Assembly (NCBI RefSeq): GCF_008831285.2 | Contig: NC_045138.2 | Coordinates: forward strand, 4,010,143-4,074,142 | DNA length: 64,000 bases | Origin: Nymphaea colorata | Lineage: Eukaryota; Streptophyta; Magnoliopsida; Nymphaeales; Nymphaeaceae | Direction: 5' to 3' | Shown here: in pieces, positions 21,307 to 33,734 of the stretch | Layout: every line of letters starts with the position of its first letter | Numbering within the stretch: position 1 is the first letter of the stretch | Translations under genes and position numbers: made by a program | The notes under the pieces: model-generated | The model's database searches: none | What the model saw: only the letters and a program-made list of their open reading frames with translations | What the model was told of the DNA's origin: nothing

Positions 21307-23770
21307 CTGGGCATTAAAGGTTTACCTGTTTGGGTCAAACTTTAAAGATGGTACCAAAAGTCTAAAACCAGCCAAAAACTCTGGGCACAAATATTGTCCC
21401 ACGTCTCTTTGTTGCTGGAAATTCTCATGAAATTCGGATTAAAGTTTTACCTTTATAGTAAAAATGCCACATTTTCCGAACAGGAGCTAAGGCTTTTCCA
21501 AAAAGTGTTTATGGCATTATTATTGAAGCTGGTTCCACTAAATAGGGGAAGTGGCGATTTAGTTTCCGGATTCCCAGCTTGAGAAAGAAAAATGGATAAA
21601 AAAAACCTTCCCTATAAATAAGAATATATAAAAAATTGATAACATTTTTCTATATTGTTATTAAAATATTATTTTTCAGGTATCATTATTAGGTTACCAT
21701 TGTGGATATTTTCATATTAGGTTAATACCATAATCACCATCATCATGAAATTTGCTTCTTAAATACCCTATTGATTTTCTTATTAAAGATTTTGATATTG
21801 AGAATATATCGTTTAATTAATCTGATCCAAAACCATTTCAGTTCCAATGGGATTCAACCAACTCGCAGAATCATAAGCTTTCGGATTTGATTCAAAAACT
21901 ATTTTATGATACCGATTTAACCAACTGGGCTTCGTGCAGGGTGCCAAATATCACGTAAAAAAATAACATGTCAACTTTGTACACCATGCTTTGAGTGAGA
22001 AAATTATTTTCTAGTGTAATTGGTAATAAAATTATTTGTCTTTAAAAGAAAAAAAATGACCCCATGATAAAAACGTCAAAATAATATAAATAGGAAAATT
22101 CAGCTTTTTTCTAAACCTTAAAATATTTTTTTTGCAGTTTTATCATGTTTTTCCATTATTTTTGTTTTAACGTTTAAAACTTAAATTAAACTACTTATAT
22201 TTGTTTCGATCATTACTATAAGATTATTTTAATTATTTTATCAAGTTATTTTTTATGTTTTCTCACTAATTTTTGTATTTATTTTACTTTTTCATAACTT
22301 GTAACGTTTTCTCTTAAAAAAAAACAATTTCTTAAAAAAAATTCAACTTCGTCCAAAAATACTCAAAACTACCTCACGATTTAAAACCAATTCTCTTATC
22401 TGTCGTCCCATTTGAGTCTTGTAAATTATGCCTTCGGATTTAGTTTAGACATACACATATGCGACATCTGATCTTTTGATTGGATCAAGTTAAATGAGGT
22501 CTGCATATGAAACTAGTGATCAGGCGAATATATATATATATATATATATATTAGAATGTAAGCTTTTTCAGCAAGTATGACACATGCACATTATCGCTGG
22601 ACATCCATGTGAGGTGTGTTTGTCAGTATATCAGATTTGAATTGCATATTAGACAAAACCGTTTCAGAAGTCAAATGCCAAAAAAAAATATATATGATTA
22701 AGAAACCGGATCGGATTCAGATTCACATCAAATTTAGTGTTATATATATATATATATATATATCCAATGCTCTTACGCTTTGGATGTAAAAATCAGATTT
22801 GGATTGTAAGATCGGAATTCAAATTTCAAATCGGAGATGACTCTTCTTTGTTTCTATCGAATCCGAATATGCAAGTATCTAAAAAGCGGATACAATAAGT
22901 GCATATCCAATTTGAATCTGATCCATTGACATCCCCATTGTAAGAATTTGACTAATTAATAGTGGTATGTCCCACTATTAACTACCGGAAGACTCAAAGC
23001 CCATATAGCCCATACATAGCTCTTCTGATTAGATAAATATGATTCTTATTTAAAACCAGAAAGAATGATAACCTCCTATTTAACAAGACATGTATGTTAA
23101 TATTCATGAGTCATCAGTCTCGCTCAACCATTTGATTTACCTCATACCTTTCCATTACTAGGGATGTACACGAGCCGAGTCGTGCTCACTTGAACTCGAC
23201 TCGTATCTTGTTCAGCCCGAGGTCAAGTTGAGTTGTACCATTAGCTCGAGGTCAACCCAAGTGGACTGAGTCCCATCCAACTAGAAATGAAAATGATAAC
23301 CTAGATTAATTGAGCTTACTTGAGCTTAGGGATGTCAATATATTGGATTTGAATCAAATATCCGATTCCACCCAAAAAAATCAGATGTGAAAAAAAAAAA
23401 AAAATATCTGATTAAGAAATCTTATGTTAAAATGTGAATATATATCCCGAAAATCATGGCCATTAACTGTTAAACCGTTGTCACAGATCTCATTCTGCTT
23501 CTTGTAGGTAAGTTTTTTTGGACTACCAAAAAAAATTGTTTTCCTTGAAAGATCTCAAGAATTCAGAATATGTAAAATTATATAAAAATTATCTTGAGTT
23601 TTTCACTTTTAATGTCTTACAAACATTAATAAAAATTCAAAAAAGTTACTAAGTAGATAAAATAAACAAAAAAACTTGCCATGCATTGAATCCAAAACCA
23701 AAATGATTCAATGAAACAAGCCCAGAAAGTCCAAAATGTTATAAACCAGTACCATAATTGTGCTTAAGTG
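21307..23770. other. Intergenic, AT-rich, no gene seen
   Basis: It contains (AT)n runs near 22530-22552 and 22741-22763 and, near 23160-23290, a GC-richer stretch with CGAGCCGAGTCG and CTCGACTCG resembling a dispersed repeat. The 62-codon ORF at 21394 has no recognisable motif. Confidence 0.6.
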
Positions 23771-23839
23771 GATCAAAAACCACTGAATCGGCCTTAAAAT
23801 GGCCTGTACCGTTCTTAAACCCCAACTAAAACGCCTACA

Positions 23840-24130
23840 TGGCCCTAAATAGGGTTGAACCGGTTTAAAATTTGGACGAACCGGTCAAAAATAGATCGAA
23901 TCGGTTCTAAAGTCTATTGAACCGGTTTGAAAATGGCTAAAATCGGTTCCAAAACTGAATGAACCGGTTTGAAAAACAAAATCAACTGAACCGGTCTGAA
24001 AATGGTCCGAATCGGTAAGAACCGTTTTAATTTTGAACTGAATCGGCTCGAAAAGTATGAACCGGTTCTGAATCGAGTCGAATCGGTCTTAAATCGAATG
24101 AACCGGTTCGATTCTCTTCAAAATCAGTTT
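23840..24130. repeat. Degenerate AACCGGTT-rich tandem repeat
   Basis: About a dozen copies of GAACCGGTT or AATCGGTT are spaced roughly 20-30 bases apart (for example GAACCGGTTTGAAAATGG). It looks like an old short-period minisatellite with a palindromic core. Confidence 0.7.
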
Positions 24131-24149
24131 AAAATGAACCGTTTACAGA

Positions 24150-24480
24150 GTTTAAACAGTATGGATAGGGGTCGGGTTCAACATGACCCGATCTAGATCC
24201 AAAATAACCGTGTTTTCAGAATTTGAACCTTATGGATACGGGTCGGGTCCGACATGAACTGACCGGGATCCAAAAAAACAGTATCTTCAAAATTTAAACC
24301 CTATGGATACGGGTCGGGTCCACAATGCACCGATCAGGATCCAAAATTCTTAGGACAAAAATTTTGAACCGTATGGATACGGGTCGGGTCCAACATGACC
24401 CGACCCGAATCCAAAATAATTTTAAACCGTATGGATACGGGCTAGATCCAACATGACTCGACCCGGATCTAAAATGCTTA
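24150..24480. repeat. Minisatellite, five units of about 58-72 bp
   Basis: Each unit has TATGGATACGGGTCGGGTCC, then AACATGACCCGACCCGGATC and CAAAAT, followed by an AT-rich spacer of variable length. The core GGGTCGGGTC...GACCCGACCC can fold on itself. Confidence 0.8.
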
Positions 24481-24894
24481 ACGCAAGCGCAATGGCAATT
24501 TTTTTTTTTTTGAAATCTTGCTATGGATCCGGGCCAACCCGGGTCCGACCGCCTGCCGTTCGACGGTTCTTCCCAGGCAGCAGCTCCACCATTCGCCTGC
24601 CGAATAATGGTTTTTACCCGCAGTCAGTGGTATTATTCAAAAAGTCAAATAATGGTTTTTTAACTCATCAATCTTTTATGCATTGTGATCTCCAGAATTT
24701 ATAAGCTAATTTTGAATTTTGTTTCTCTACATTGGGACAGGGAAGAACGGAGGAAGAACATAGTTGCTTTCGGCCTCTGTCTTGATCAGCTCTGTTTTCT
24801 TCCAATTGTAATAATCAATCAATATATAAAAATCAACTGCAACCAGGAAAAAAACACCAAATTCGATTGCAATCACAAAGGCCATTGAAAGGAT

Positions 24895-25170
24895 CATGGG
24901 AGCGAAGATATACAAAAATAGATATTGATGAAAGAAATGCAAAACATTATTCCAAGAAATTCCGCTTGAGAATCGAATCAATGAAGAAGACCGCAAAGAA
25001 ATGAAGAGTCTCAAGATGATTGGAGAAGGTGGAGAAGGCAACAAAGAAGGGAAGCCAAAAAAAAAAACGGAACTCTTCCATGTTTGGAAGTCGACGCAAG
25101 GAATATCTTCCAATTTCCAATGGGATTCTTCCCCCATGTTCACTTGTTAGAAACTTGAAGCAATGCTGTA
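24895..25170. repeat. Dispersed repeat, copy 1
   Basis: GAAATTCCGCTTGAGAATCG, AAAGAGTCTCAAGATGATTGG-like and GGAATATCTTCCAATTTCC blocks match 31170-31440 in the same order and strand, with moderate divergence. Function unknown. One copy lies 5' of CNL B and the other 3' of it. Confidence 0.7.
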
Positions 25171-25399
25171 TTCTCAAACCCAACATTTAATAACATTTTG
25201 GATTTTGATGGAAATATAGTAAGATAAACAAATTAACTTGAGAAAGGGGAAATTTAGGTGAAATGGTAGACTGGGATTGGGAGACTTTTCCACACTTATT
25301 TGGCAGCAATATGGACCTTACCAGCCTTTGAAGCACGAGCTCGCCACACTCCTAATTAAGCACTCGGCAGGTTAAACTCCCGATCCGCTTTAATGCAGT

Positions 25400-25612
25400 T
25401 CATTCTTTCTTGTGAAATGGGCAACTAGAAATGAAAGAAAGCTGGCTGTGGGTTAAACTTCATGGGATTATTCTTTCTTATAAAATCGGCAACTATAAAT
25501 TAAAGAAAGAGAGATTATTCTTTCTTATAAAATCATCCACTAGAAATTAAAGAAAGAGGAATTATTCTTTCTTATGAAATCGGCAACTAGAAATTAAAGA
25601 AAGAGGGAAAGG
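25400..25612 (+). repeat. 48-bp tandem repeat just upstream of CNL B
   Basis: Three close units, ATTATTCTTTCTTATAAAATC then CGGCAACTAGAAATTAAAGAAAGAG-like sequence, lie at about 25470-25612. A diverged fourth at about 25406 has a 20-bp insert. Each unit can pair its CTTTCTT with its AAGAAAG. The array ends about 85 bases before the CNL B start codon. Confidence 0.8.
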
Positions 25613-25694
25613 TGTTGTATTATTCTCTCGCTCTCTCTCTCTCACTTGAAAATTGCTCCTCTTCCTCTTCCACCAACTGACAAACCGAGGGAAG

Positions 25695-28600
25695 ATGGCA
25701 ATAGTAATCGATCCACTTGTAGAAGCAGCCATTTCTAATCTGTTCCAGTGTGTAACGAGTGTGTTGAAAGACAAGGTGGGCCTTATCTGCAATGCCAAAC
25801 TCGAACTCAAGAAGCTCCAGGAGAAGTTGGAACGCTTGCAGAAGGCCATCAAAGCCATAGAGCAAATACCATTTTTCAGCAACGAGCACAACAGAGATCT
25901 GGAGGTGAAGCTGAAGGACGTTTTCTATGATGCCCAGGACATCATCAAAAGATACCAAACCACAATTGCGCTTTGCAAAAAGGACAAGCATTCTATAACT
26001 TCATGGAACAAGGTAAGAAAGCCCTGGATCACTTTGTCCTGTTGCTTTAAGGAACATGTATCTGCTTCTTACCAACTTGGGAATGAAATTAAAAAGATCA
26101 ACCAAAACCTTAATGAAATAGAACAATGTAAGGAAATGGTGGATTTGCTCAATGCAACACCAAAAGTTAAGAGCGAGGATCCTATTGGTGGTGAACATGA
26201 CAATCCTCGAGAGACAACCCAACTCATAAATACTGCACAACCACCCATGGGTAGGGCAGATGATAAAGAGAAAGTGAAAAAACTCTTGTTTGATGGCTTT
26301 ACAGAAAGTAGTGCGCTAGGAAAAGATGGTGTTTTCATTGTATCCATTGTAGGTCAAGGTGGGATTGGGAAAACAACTCTTGCAAAAAAGGTTTTTAATG
26401 AAGTTGAAGAACAGTTTGGGAACCGCAGGTGGTGGGTTTGTGTTTCAGAGAAACCAAATCGTATGGGTTTGCTGCAAAAGATACTAAAGGAGGTAAGCAA
26501 GGAATCAAAAGGAGAACCCCTTAAGGGCAATACTTCCTTCCCCGATTTGTGCACACAATTACAGAATGAGCTGTCAAAGAGCAAGTTCTTATTGGTCTTA
26601 GATGATTTATGGGAATTGGATTGGTGGGTGGGAGAAGTAGAGGGCATCCTGTTGGGAGGTGCAAAGGAAAGCAAGATTTTGATCACCAGTAGAAAGGTAG
26701 AAGTCTCCGAAGGGATAGGTGCTAAAATGCACAAATTGCCACAAATGTCTTTCGATGAACGTTGGAGCTTGTTTTTGCGTGTGGCAAAGAAACAAGAACA
26801 TGACTTGGAGAGTCACAATTTGAAAGGTATTGGGAAGAAAATAGTGGCAAAGTGTGGTGGGTTGCCACTTGTTGTCCAAAAGGTAGGATCCTTAATGCGT
26901 ACAAAAGGGATGATGAAAGACGACTGGGAAAGCATTGAGAAGAGTGAGATCTGGAAATGGAAGATGCCTGCCTCATTATCATCCTCTGAAATATCTGGTA
27001 GCATTCTTCCTGGTCTCATCCTGAGCTACGATGACTTGCCACATTATTTGAAAAGTTGTTTTGTATATTGTTGCATTTATCCAAAGGATTATGTGATAGA
27101 AAGGAATAGATTGGTCATGCAATGGATAGCACATGGATTGATTGACCAAGATAAAGGCATTGATGTGGAGGTGATTGCTAACCAATGGATTAAGGAATTG
27201 ATAAATCGGTTCATGATTGAAGAAACTGAAGATAAAAATCTCAAATTGCATGACATTTTGCATGACCTTGCCTTATATGTAGGTGGTAAGGAATATAGCC
27301 ATGCCTCTGCTACTGAGCACACCCGCCATCTATCATTACTTGATGTCGATGATGCAGAAGCAGACAAGGATAACGTCTCAGAAGCGGCAAGTAAGTTGCG
27401 CACATTGTTGTGCAATTCCTATTCCCATTCCAAGTAAGACTTGCATCTAGTTTATATTAAACACTTAACCGCCAATTTCAAGTGGTTGAGGGTGTTGTCA
27501 TTGAGGAATTGTTTGATCAATGAGCTGCCAAAGTCCATTGAAAACCTTTCACTTCTAAAATATCTCGATCTAAGCTATGCTTATGTGATGGGACGGTTGT
27601 CCAATTCAATCGGCAGACTTTGTAACTTGCAAACATTGGACTTAAGTTATAGTGGAATTAAAGAGTTGCCCAAAGAAATGGGTGAACTGTGCAACTTGAG
27701 GTATCTTGGGCTGAAAAATACACACAATTTGGAATTTGTAGCCGAAGGCCTAGGGAAGCTTACTAATTTACGGACCTTGCATAGGTTTATGGTATGCAAT
27801 GACAAAGGGAAGACAAGAGGTTGCAATATTAATGAACTGAAAGTGTTGAAGAAACTAAAGGGGGAATTGTCAATTGAAGGTTTGTGCGGGGGAAGGGTGA
27901 AAGTGATCGATGCAAAAAATGCAGAGCTTAAGGAGAAACATGAGCTAATTGGGCTGAAATTTTATTTCGAGGAGCAAGAGGATGATAGGGTGGGTAGTGC
28001 TTCTAAAAAGAGGGGTTTGCTGGAGGCTTTGGAACCTCCACATGGCATAGAGAGGTTGGGAATTTGGTGTTATAAAGGAGATAGGCCTGAGTGGTATTTG
28101 GACAGCAATTATAAGCTGCGGACACTATGGCTGCTAAGTTGCCCATTGTGGGCAACAGTCGTAGGAATCAAATCATTGGAAAAATTGAAGGTCCACAAGT
28201 GCCCAACATTGTGTGGCCAGCTGCGTTTGCTGAAGTTCTTGGAGATTTTTCTGTGTGATGGGCTCAACCCGATTGGTGACATGCCAGCTGTAAAGACGTT
28301 GAGGTTGTTTGATTTGCCCAACTGGGAATCAACATTTACTTCTATGCCATGCTTAAGAGAGGCGTGTTTTTACAATTGTCCAAAGATGCAGACAGAAGGC
28401 TTGAGTGATGAGTTGGCAGGGCTCCAAGGGCAGTGCGTGAATGCCCAAGTGCAAGATTGAGATGGAAATTGCTTGAGCAACTGCCTAACCTCATTTGGTT
28501 GGAGTTGGATTCAAAATCAGCAGTACCACTGCCATCGCCATTGCCATCAGAGGTATCGACATTTCTACCCTCCCTTAAATATCTGAAATTGAGAGACAAC

Positions 28601-28960
28601 ACGAATGTTGATGGGCGCAAATGGGGAAGGGTGCCTCAGTGGGTGTGGGGTCTCTCCCAACTGGAGGTGTTGGAACTATACTCTTCTTCTGAGGACATCA
28701 GCTTGGGAGGCCACTGGCAATGCCTCCCAAAACTGAGAAAGCTATTGCTTTGGTACTTCCCCAATCTGAAGTCTCTAGTAGACGTGAAAAATATCACTCC
28801 CCAACAACAACAAAATGAAACAACATGTCCCACCGATGCACAGCAACAACAGATCGCATGCCTCTCCAACCTTCAAGACTTGTGGATTCACTCATGTCCA
28901 GCACTTGAACTGCCCCAGTAGTTAACGGACCATCTTGGGAAAAGATTAGACATAGATTAA
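25695..28960 (+). pseudogene. CNL resistance-gene homologue B (CC-NB-ARC-LRR), disrupted
   Basis: Start ATG 25695 is chosen by alignment with D. A coiled coil (residues 1 to about 190) carries DVFYDAQDIIKRY, a variant of the EDVID motif. NB-ARC follows: P-loop GQGGIGKTT from G220, kinase 2 LVLDDLW with aspartates 303-304, RNBS-B ILITSRK, GLPL as CGGLPLVVQ, RNBS-D CFVYCCIYPKDY, and MHD as LHD at 518-520. LRRs follow. Lesions: TAA at 27435-27437 (codon 581; paralogue A has TCA there), a frameshift near 28430, and TAG at 28919-28921 in place of GAG. C-like sequence then runs to TAA 28958-28960. The 580-codon CC-NB-ARC part is intact and might give a truncated protein; expression is unknown. Confidence 0.93.
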
Positions 28961-30560
28961 TTATTTTGGTTAAATATGTGTGTTTCCATTTCGTTGCCTC
29001 TTCTTTCTCTCTCTCCCTCTCCCTCTTATTTGATTTGGGTCTGGTAAACTGAGTTGTTGTTGAACTGAACTGGCGTACCATTTATGCATCAACAGAGTCT
29101 TGTCTAGCTGTTTTAACTTACTCAAAATGATGAGTTGATTTTTTTTTTTTTTGCGTAATTGAAAACAATGAATTTTTAAATCTTTTACAAAGTGAAGATT
29201 CTAAACAATCACACCAAGATGTCCATACGAGGCTTTTGGCATCGGTTGTTTTATAAGCTGGGCTCGGTCCAGCCATCAAATCTCAAGCCTGGCTCGACCC
29301 AGCCATCAAGATACAAGCAAAAATGAAAAGAAAAAAAAAAGATCGACTTTGTAGACAGCAGTATGGACCACAATATATAATTTGGCAAACAATGCAATGC
29401 ATTGCATGGACTTTATTTCCGTAAAAAAGAAAAGACACATAAATTTGATTAAGATAAACTTTTAGGTCAAAATCACCATGACCCAACCTAAGTCACCGGA
29501 CTCTTCTATTTTACTACTGCACCAGAGTCCGCATCGAGTCGGGTGCACACTGGATATGGGTGCGGCTCCGACTCATACCCGAGCCTAGTCAGAATGTCAT
29601 ATTACTAAATTACTTATATAATGTATGTTGTTTTGATATTTTTCTATGCAATACAATTATTCAAGTATGTTATATACATTTATAACTAAATTGTAACAAA
29701 ATGTTTATTTTGTTATATATATAATAAATTAATAATAATAATAATAAAATACTCTCGCCGCACCCGCACCCTGCACTATGGTGACATAGGATCCAACCAT
29801 TGCACACCCTTCACACACTTAACGAGAAAGCTTCCAAAGCTGAAGCTTTTCTCTCTTCTTTTCCTTTATAATTTCTACAACTTGCTGTCCCTCTGTTCTG
29901 TCGGGAAGCAGAACAGAGTACCTCGTCCTCTACTTGGGTTTGGGTTACAACCATCATCGCTGTCTCGTAAACTACTGCTGCCTCTAAATCATCCTACAGC
30001 CTTTCAACCTTCACAGCCTCCATTGTAGCCCAAGCCTTTTTTTTGTTTTTGCACCACCATCTAAGCGGTGTTTTATAATCCATATTTTTCGTTAATTTTT
30101 ATATGGTTTTAACAAAGGAAATTGATGAACAAGGAATTGCAAAAAGAAAGTAATATAAAAAATATCACTTGCAAACTTTTGTAAACTGAAAAGAAAAAAT
30201 AAATATAACTTTAACCTTATTGTAATTTTAAATATAATCTAAGTTTAAGCATTACAGTAAAATTAGGTCCTGCACAATGATTATAAAATCGAAAACATGA
30301 ATGTATTCTTTTCATTATTTAAAGCTATCAATCTCTATAAATTATTCTTTTTCCAAATTTAAAAGAATGTAAAAAAAATTTAAGTGTAAGAAATAACCGA
30401 TCAATTTTCTAGCTAAGTACCATTAAGTATTTACTTTGGTTATTTTTTCAAATAAAAAATTAAGTTAAGTACAATATTTTTTTTTTTTTTAGAAATAGAC
30501 ATGTGCAACTATTGAATCGTGTCATGTAATCAAATATTTTACTTAGATAATAAGTTCAAG
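28961..30560. other. 3' flank of CNL B and AT-rich intergenic sequence
   Basis: 28961-29130 is the shared CNL 3' flank (GAACTGAACTGGCGTACC, TTATGCATCAACAGAGTCTT). 29500-29800 has GC-richer pieces (GAGTCGGGTGCACACTGG; GCCGCACCCGCACCCTGC) around an AT-rich middle with (AAT)n, resembling a dispersed repeat. Nothing else is recognisable. Confidence 0.6.
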
Positions 30561-32780
30561 TGTTAAGGGCATTATTATAAATCAATTTAAATGATCTCTT
30601 TTCCTTTCTTTTATATTCAAACAAGCTTTTATAATAATATTTTTCTTTTCCTTTTCTTTTCTTTCCTTCCCTATTAATTTTCTTTCAATTTCTTTCTTTT
30701 CTTGTTCCTTCCATCTATTAATCATTTTCTTAGGTTTCCCTCCATGCAAACATGGCATAAAACAGGAGGCCAAAGAATCCATTGGGTGGCACCACCCTGG
30801 GACTTTAACCACTCTATTTGTCCAGTTATCTTAGGCTTTATTTGGACTTTCTCTTCTATCCTTATATTTAGCCGTCAAAGCTATAGGCAAACAATCTAGT
30901 CATCAAAACTAGAAAACAACAAAATAATTTCAAGGAATCTTGTAATATGCACCACATTGGTGCATGAATTCTACCTTATGTCATTGATTCCACCGCATTT
31001 TTTTTATGTTTGAATGTTTCCGGTCCTTAGCCTTTTTAGCCACCCACTAAGTGTTTTCGCCGAATTGTTTAAATGGGTGAGAAGTTATATTTTACTGATT
31101 GACGGTCTCGCTGCTGGAGTTTTTACTGAAGGTCACTAACATGTTAGAACTTGTTCGCCAGAACCACTATCATGCCAAATTTTTGAGGAATCCTCGTGAT
31201 TTTGGAAATCAGCAATTTATAAAAACATCTAACAAAAAATTCCGCGCGAGAATCATATCGATGAAGAAGATGGCAAAGAAATGAAAGAGTCTCAAGATGA
31301 TTGGAGAAGGCAATAAAGGAGGGAAGCAAAAAAAAAGAACAAAAAAATCCAGAACTCTCATCTATGTCTGGAAATCAACACAAGGAATATCTTTGAATTT
31401 CCTCGGAATTCTTCCCCGCATTCACTTGGTCAAAACTCAAGGCAGATCGCCGATTTTTCAACGAGTCCAAGCTGAACCCATCCTTTCCAATTTTCTGATC
31501 TCCAATCGCTGGTATCTAGGCCTAAAAAAATACATAAAAATAAAAAATTTACATGTCAATTTTAACAAAAATTCATATATCTTACGTAAAAATTTTAAAA
31601 AATTATATTTTTGCTGTTGTTAAGATAGTGAAACTATAATTCGACTCCTCATGAAAAATTCTTTAGTCCGCCCTTACTGGTATCTTTGGTGGCAACAAAG
31701 AAATCAGGAGAAGACAAATGAAAGAGGAAAAAACGCTGTCAATAAAGTCACAAGCAGAGAGAGCATGAGAAGTGAAAAGTGAAAGGGCGAGAGTGCACAA
31801 TGTGGGTACTTGAAATGGTGGAGTTGATTAAATGTCTGTTCCATTGAATAATTTTACCCGTACAGATTTGTTTTTTAGGCATAGTTTGGTCCTATGGAAA
31901 CCTTCAACTAGTAACTTGTTTACAACAATTTGCTGGAATGGGAACCATTGTTCCCATTCTAGTTATGAGGCATGTGTGATGGAAGGAATGATGATTCTAC
32001 GATGAGTGTTCAGGTGCTCGATGAAAGGTAGGTAGTTACCATGTTCCTTTTCCTTTCAAAAAATGCAAAAAGTTATATGTTATATTTCAAAAGTTTTAGT
32101 TTAACATAAGTGAAAATTTTGAAAAATTTTATTTCGATACCTATTAAAATTTTGAAACTACAGTTTGATTCTTACAACAAAACATTCCTGGCTGCCCCTC
32201 TAGTTTGGTATTGCTCAATATTTTCAGACACACCAGGATAAGTTGTTCTTTTTTGTAGTTTGGGAGGCCATGGGAATGTTGAGAAACTGAGGTGCTTGCG
32301 ACTTTCTTGTTCCCCAAGCTCAAGCCCTTGGTGGACATCGTTCACCCACGAAATGCATTTGCACCAATCTGTTACCTGCCTCTCAAAGCTTAACAAAAGT
32401 TAATGAAAAATGGACAAATTGATTTTCTACTTCAAAGATGATTTATTTGGTACCATCACTGATGAGGGAAATTTTTAATGGTAAAGTGTAAGTATATATC
32501 AATTGTTATAATAGTTTGTTGTATCTTGTCATGCCTTCAGTATCTGTTTAACTTATTGAATTGTAGAGACCCTAAAAACAATGAAAAGTTTAAATCTTCG
32601 GATTTTGGTGCTCATCAAATTGTGGCTACAACTTATACTGACGGCTTTGCAATTTCTGCTGATGCATTCCACCCATGGTAAAACTATTGTTTTTTTTTAG
32701 TGTTAATCAGGTTTTCCATTGAAAAGAAAACAAGGAAAAGAATAAAACTGTACCATTAAGCTGCCACCTTAGACATTTCA
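30561..32780. other. Intergenic: pyrimidine-rich tract and dispersed repeats
   Basis: 30590-30720 is a C/T-rich imperfect TTTCC/TTTCTT tract. 31010-31140 matches 46060-46195 (CCTTTTTAGCCAC...AAGTGTT). 31170-31440 is the second copy of the 24895-25170 repeat. No gene was recognised; the short ORFs here lack motifs. Confidence 0.55.
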
Positions 32781-32784
32781 GAAC

Positions 32785-33212
32785 TAACGCTTTGTCTGAA
32801 TGGAGGGAAAGGGAAAGAAAGAGAGGGTTAGAAAGGAAAGGAAAAGAAAGGGAGGAAAGAGAATAGAAAAGAAAGGAAAGGAAAAAATGTGATTATAAAA
32901 CTTGTTTGGATGAAAAAAAGGAAAAAAAAATTATAATACTTTAGAATAATACATCTCAATTCTTTTGTGTGCTTTTGATAGACACATGGGTATAGATGGC
33001 AGAAAGGCGGAGACGTTTCCTTTCCTTCCCAATCCCTCCAGAATTGGAGGGATTGGATTTATATTACATGTTCCTTTTCTTTCTCTCCCCTTCATTTCTC
33101 TCCCTTTGCAACCAAACAAACTTTTAATTTTTTTCTTTCTATCCTTTTTAATTAATCAAACAAACAAAGGATTGATTGTTTAATTTCTCCCTTCCCCTCC
33201 ATCCAAACAGGG
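32785..33212. mobile_element. MITE-like foldback element, about 430 bp
   Basis: The ends are imperfect inverted repeats: ACGCTTTGTCTGAATGGAGG on the left against GTGCCCTGTTTGGATGGAGG read from the right end on the opposite strand. The left arm is purine-rich and the right arm pyrimidine-rich. A 9-bp hairpin, AATCCCTCC / GGAGGGATT, lies in the middle (33031-33055). A CCTGTTTGGATG-like tip is common in plant MITEs. Target duplication and superfamily were not resolved. Confidence 0.5.
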
Positions 33213-33439
33213 CACAAAAATAAACATAAAAGGTCAAATCTTAAGCGGCCGAACTTTGGACCGGTAAACAAACAGAAAGATTTGTCGACAAAACAAAAGA
33301 TCTCTCTCTCTCTCTCTCCCTCTCACTCTGAAACAGTAATTAAAAGTATAACCTCTATAATTCCCTGAGGAAAACTATAAATCTAGTGAAGAACAAGAGC
33401 ACAAATTGATTATAAAAGAAGGAAACATGTACAAATGAA

Positions 33440-33702
33440 AGGAAAATAAATTCAGGGTTTTCAATTAACTATCATCTTCACACGCTCCAAATGAACTACC
33501 AGTCCATTTAAATAGAGCTTCCTAACTAATTGGATCTTGGATCCGAAACTACAATAATAATGTCCAAACTCAATTTAATAAATCCAAACATAAAAAAGAT
33601 TCAATAAAGCTAAAATAGAATGAATCCATTCTAATATCCGATCAGTGTGAGCCTGTGTCATTGATCCAGTCTACAATAAGATCTGAGTGAACTGCTACTG
33701 TT

Positions 33703-33734
<32 letters not shown>

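Noticed and set aside
10267-21320. Target-site duplication for the Tat-type array (GGGCATTA near 10255 and 21309)
   Set aside because: The shared word is not adjacent to the LTR C end and is not followed by a clean match, so it may be chance.
21394-21582. TGTCCCACGTCTC resembling the plant snRNA upstream element, with a possible snRNA gene
   Set aside because: There is no TATA box at the required distance and no recognisable snRNA follows.
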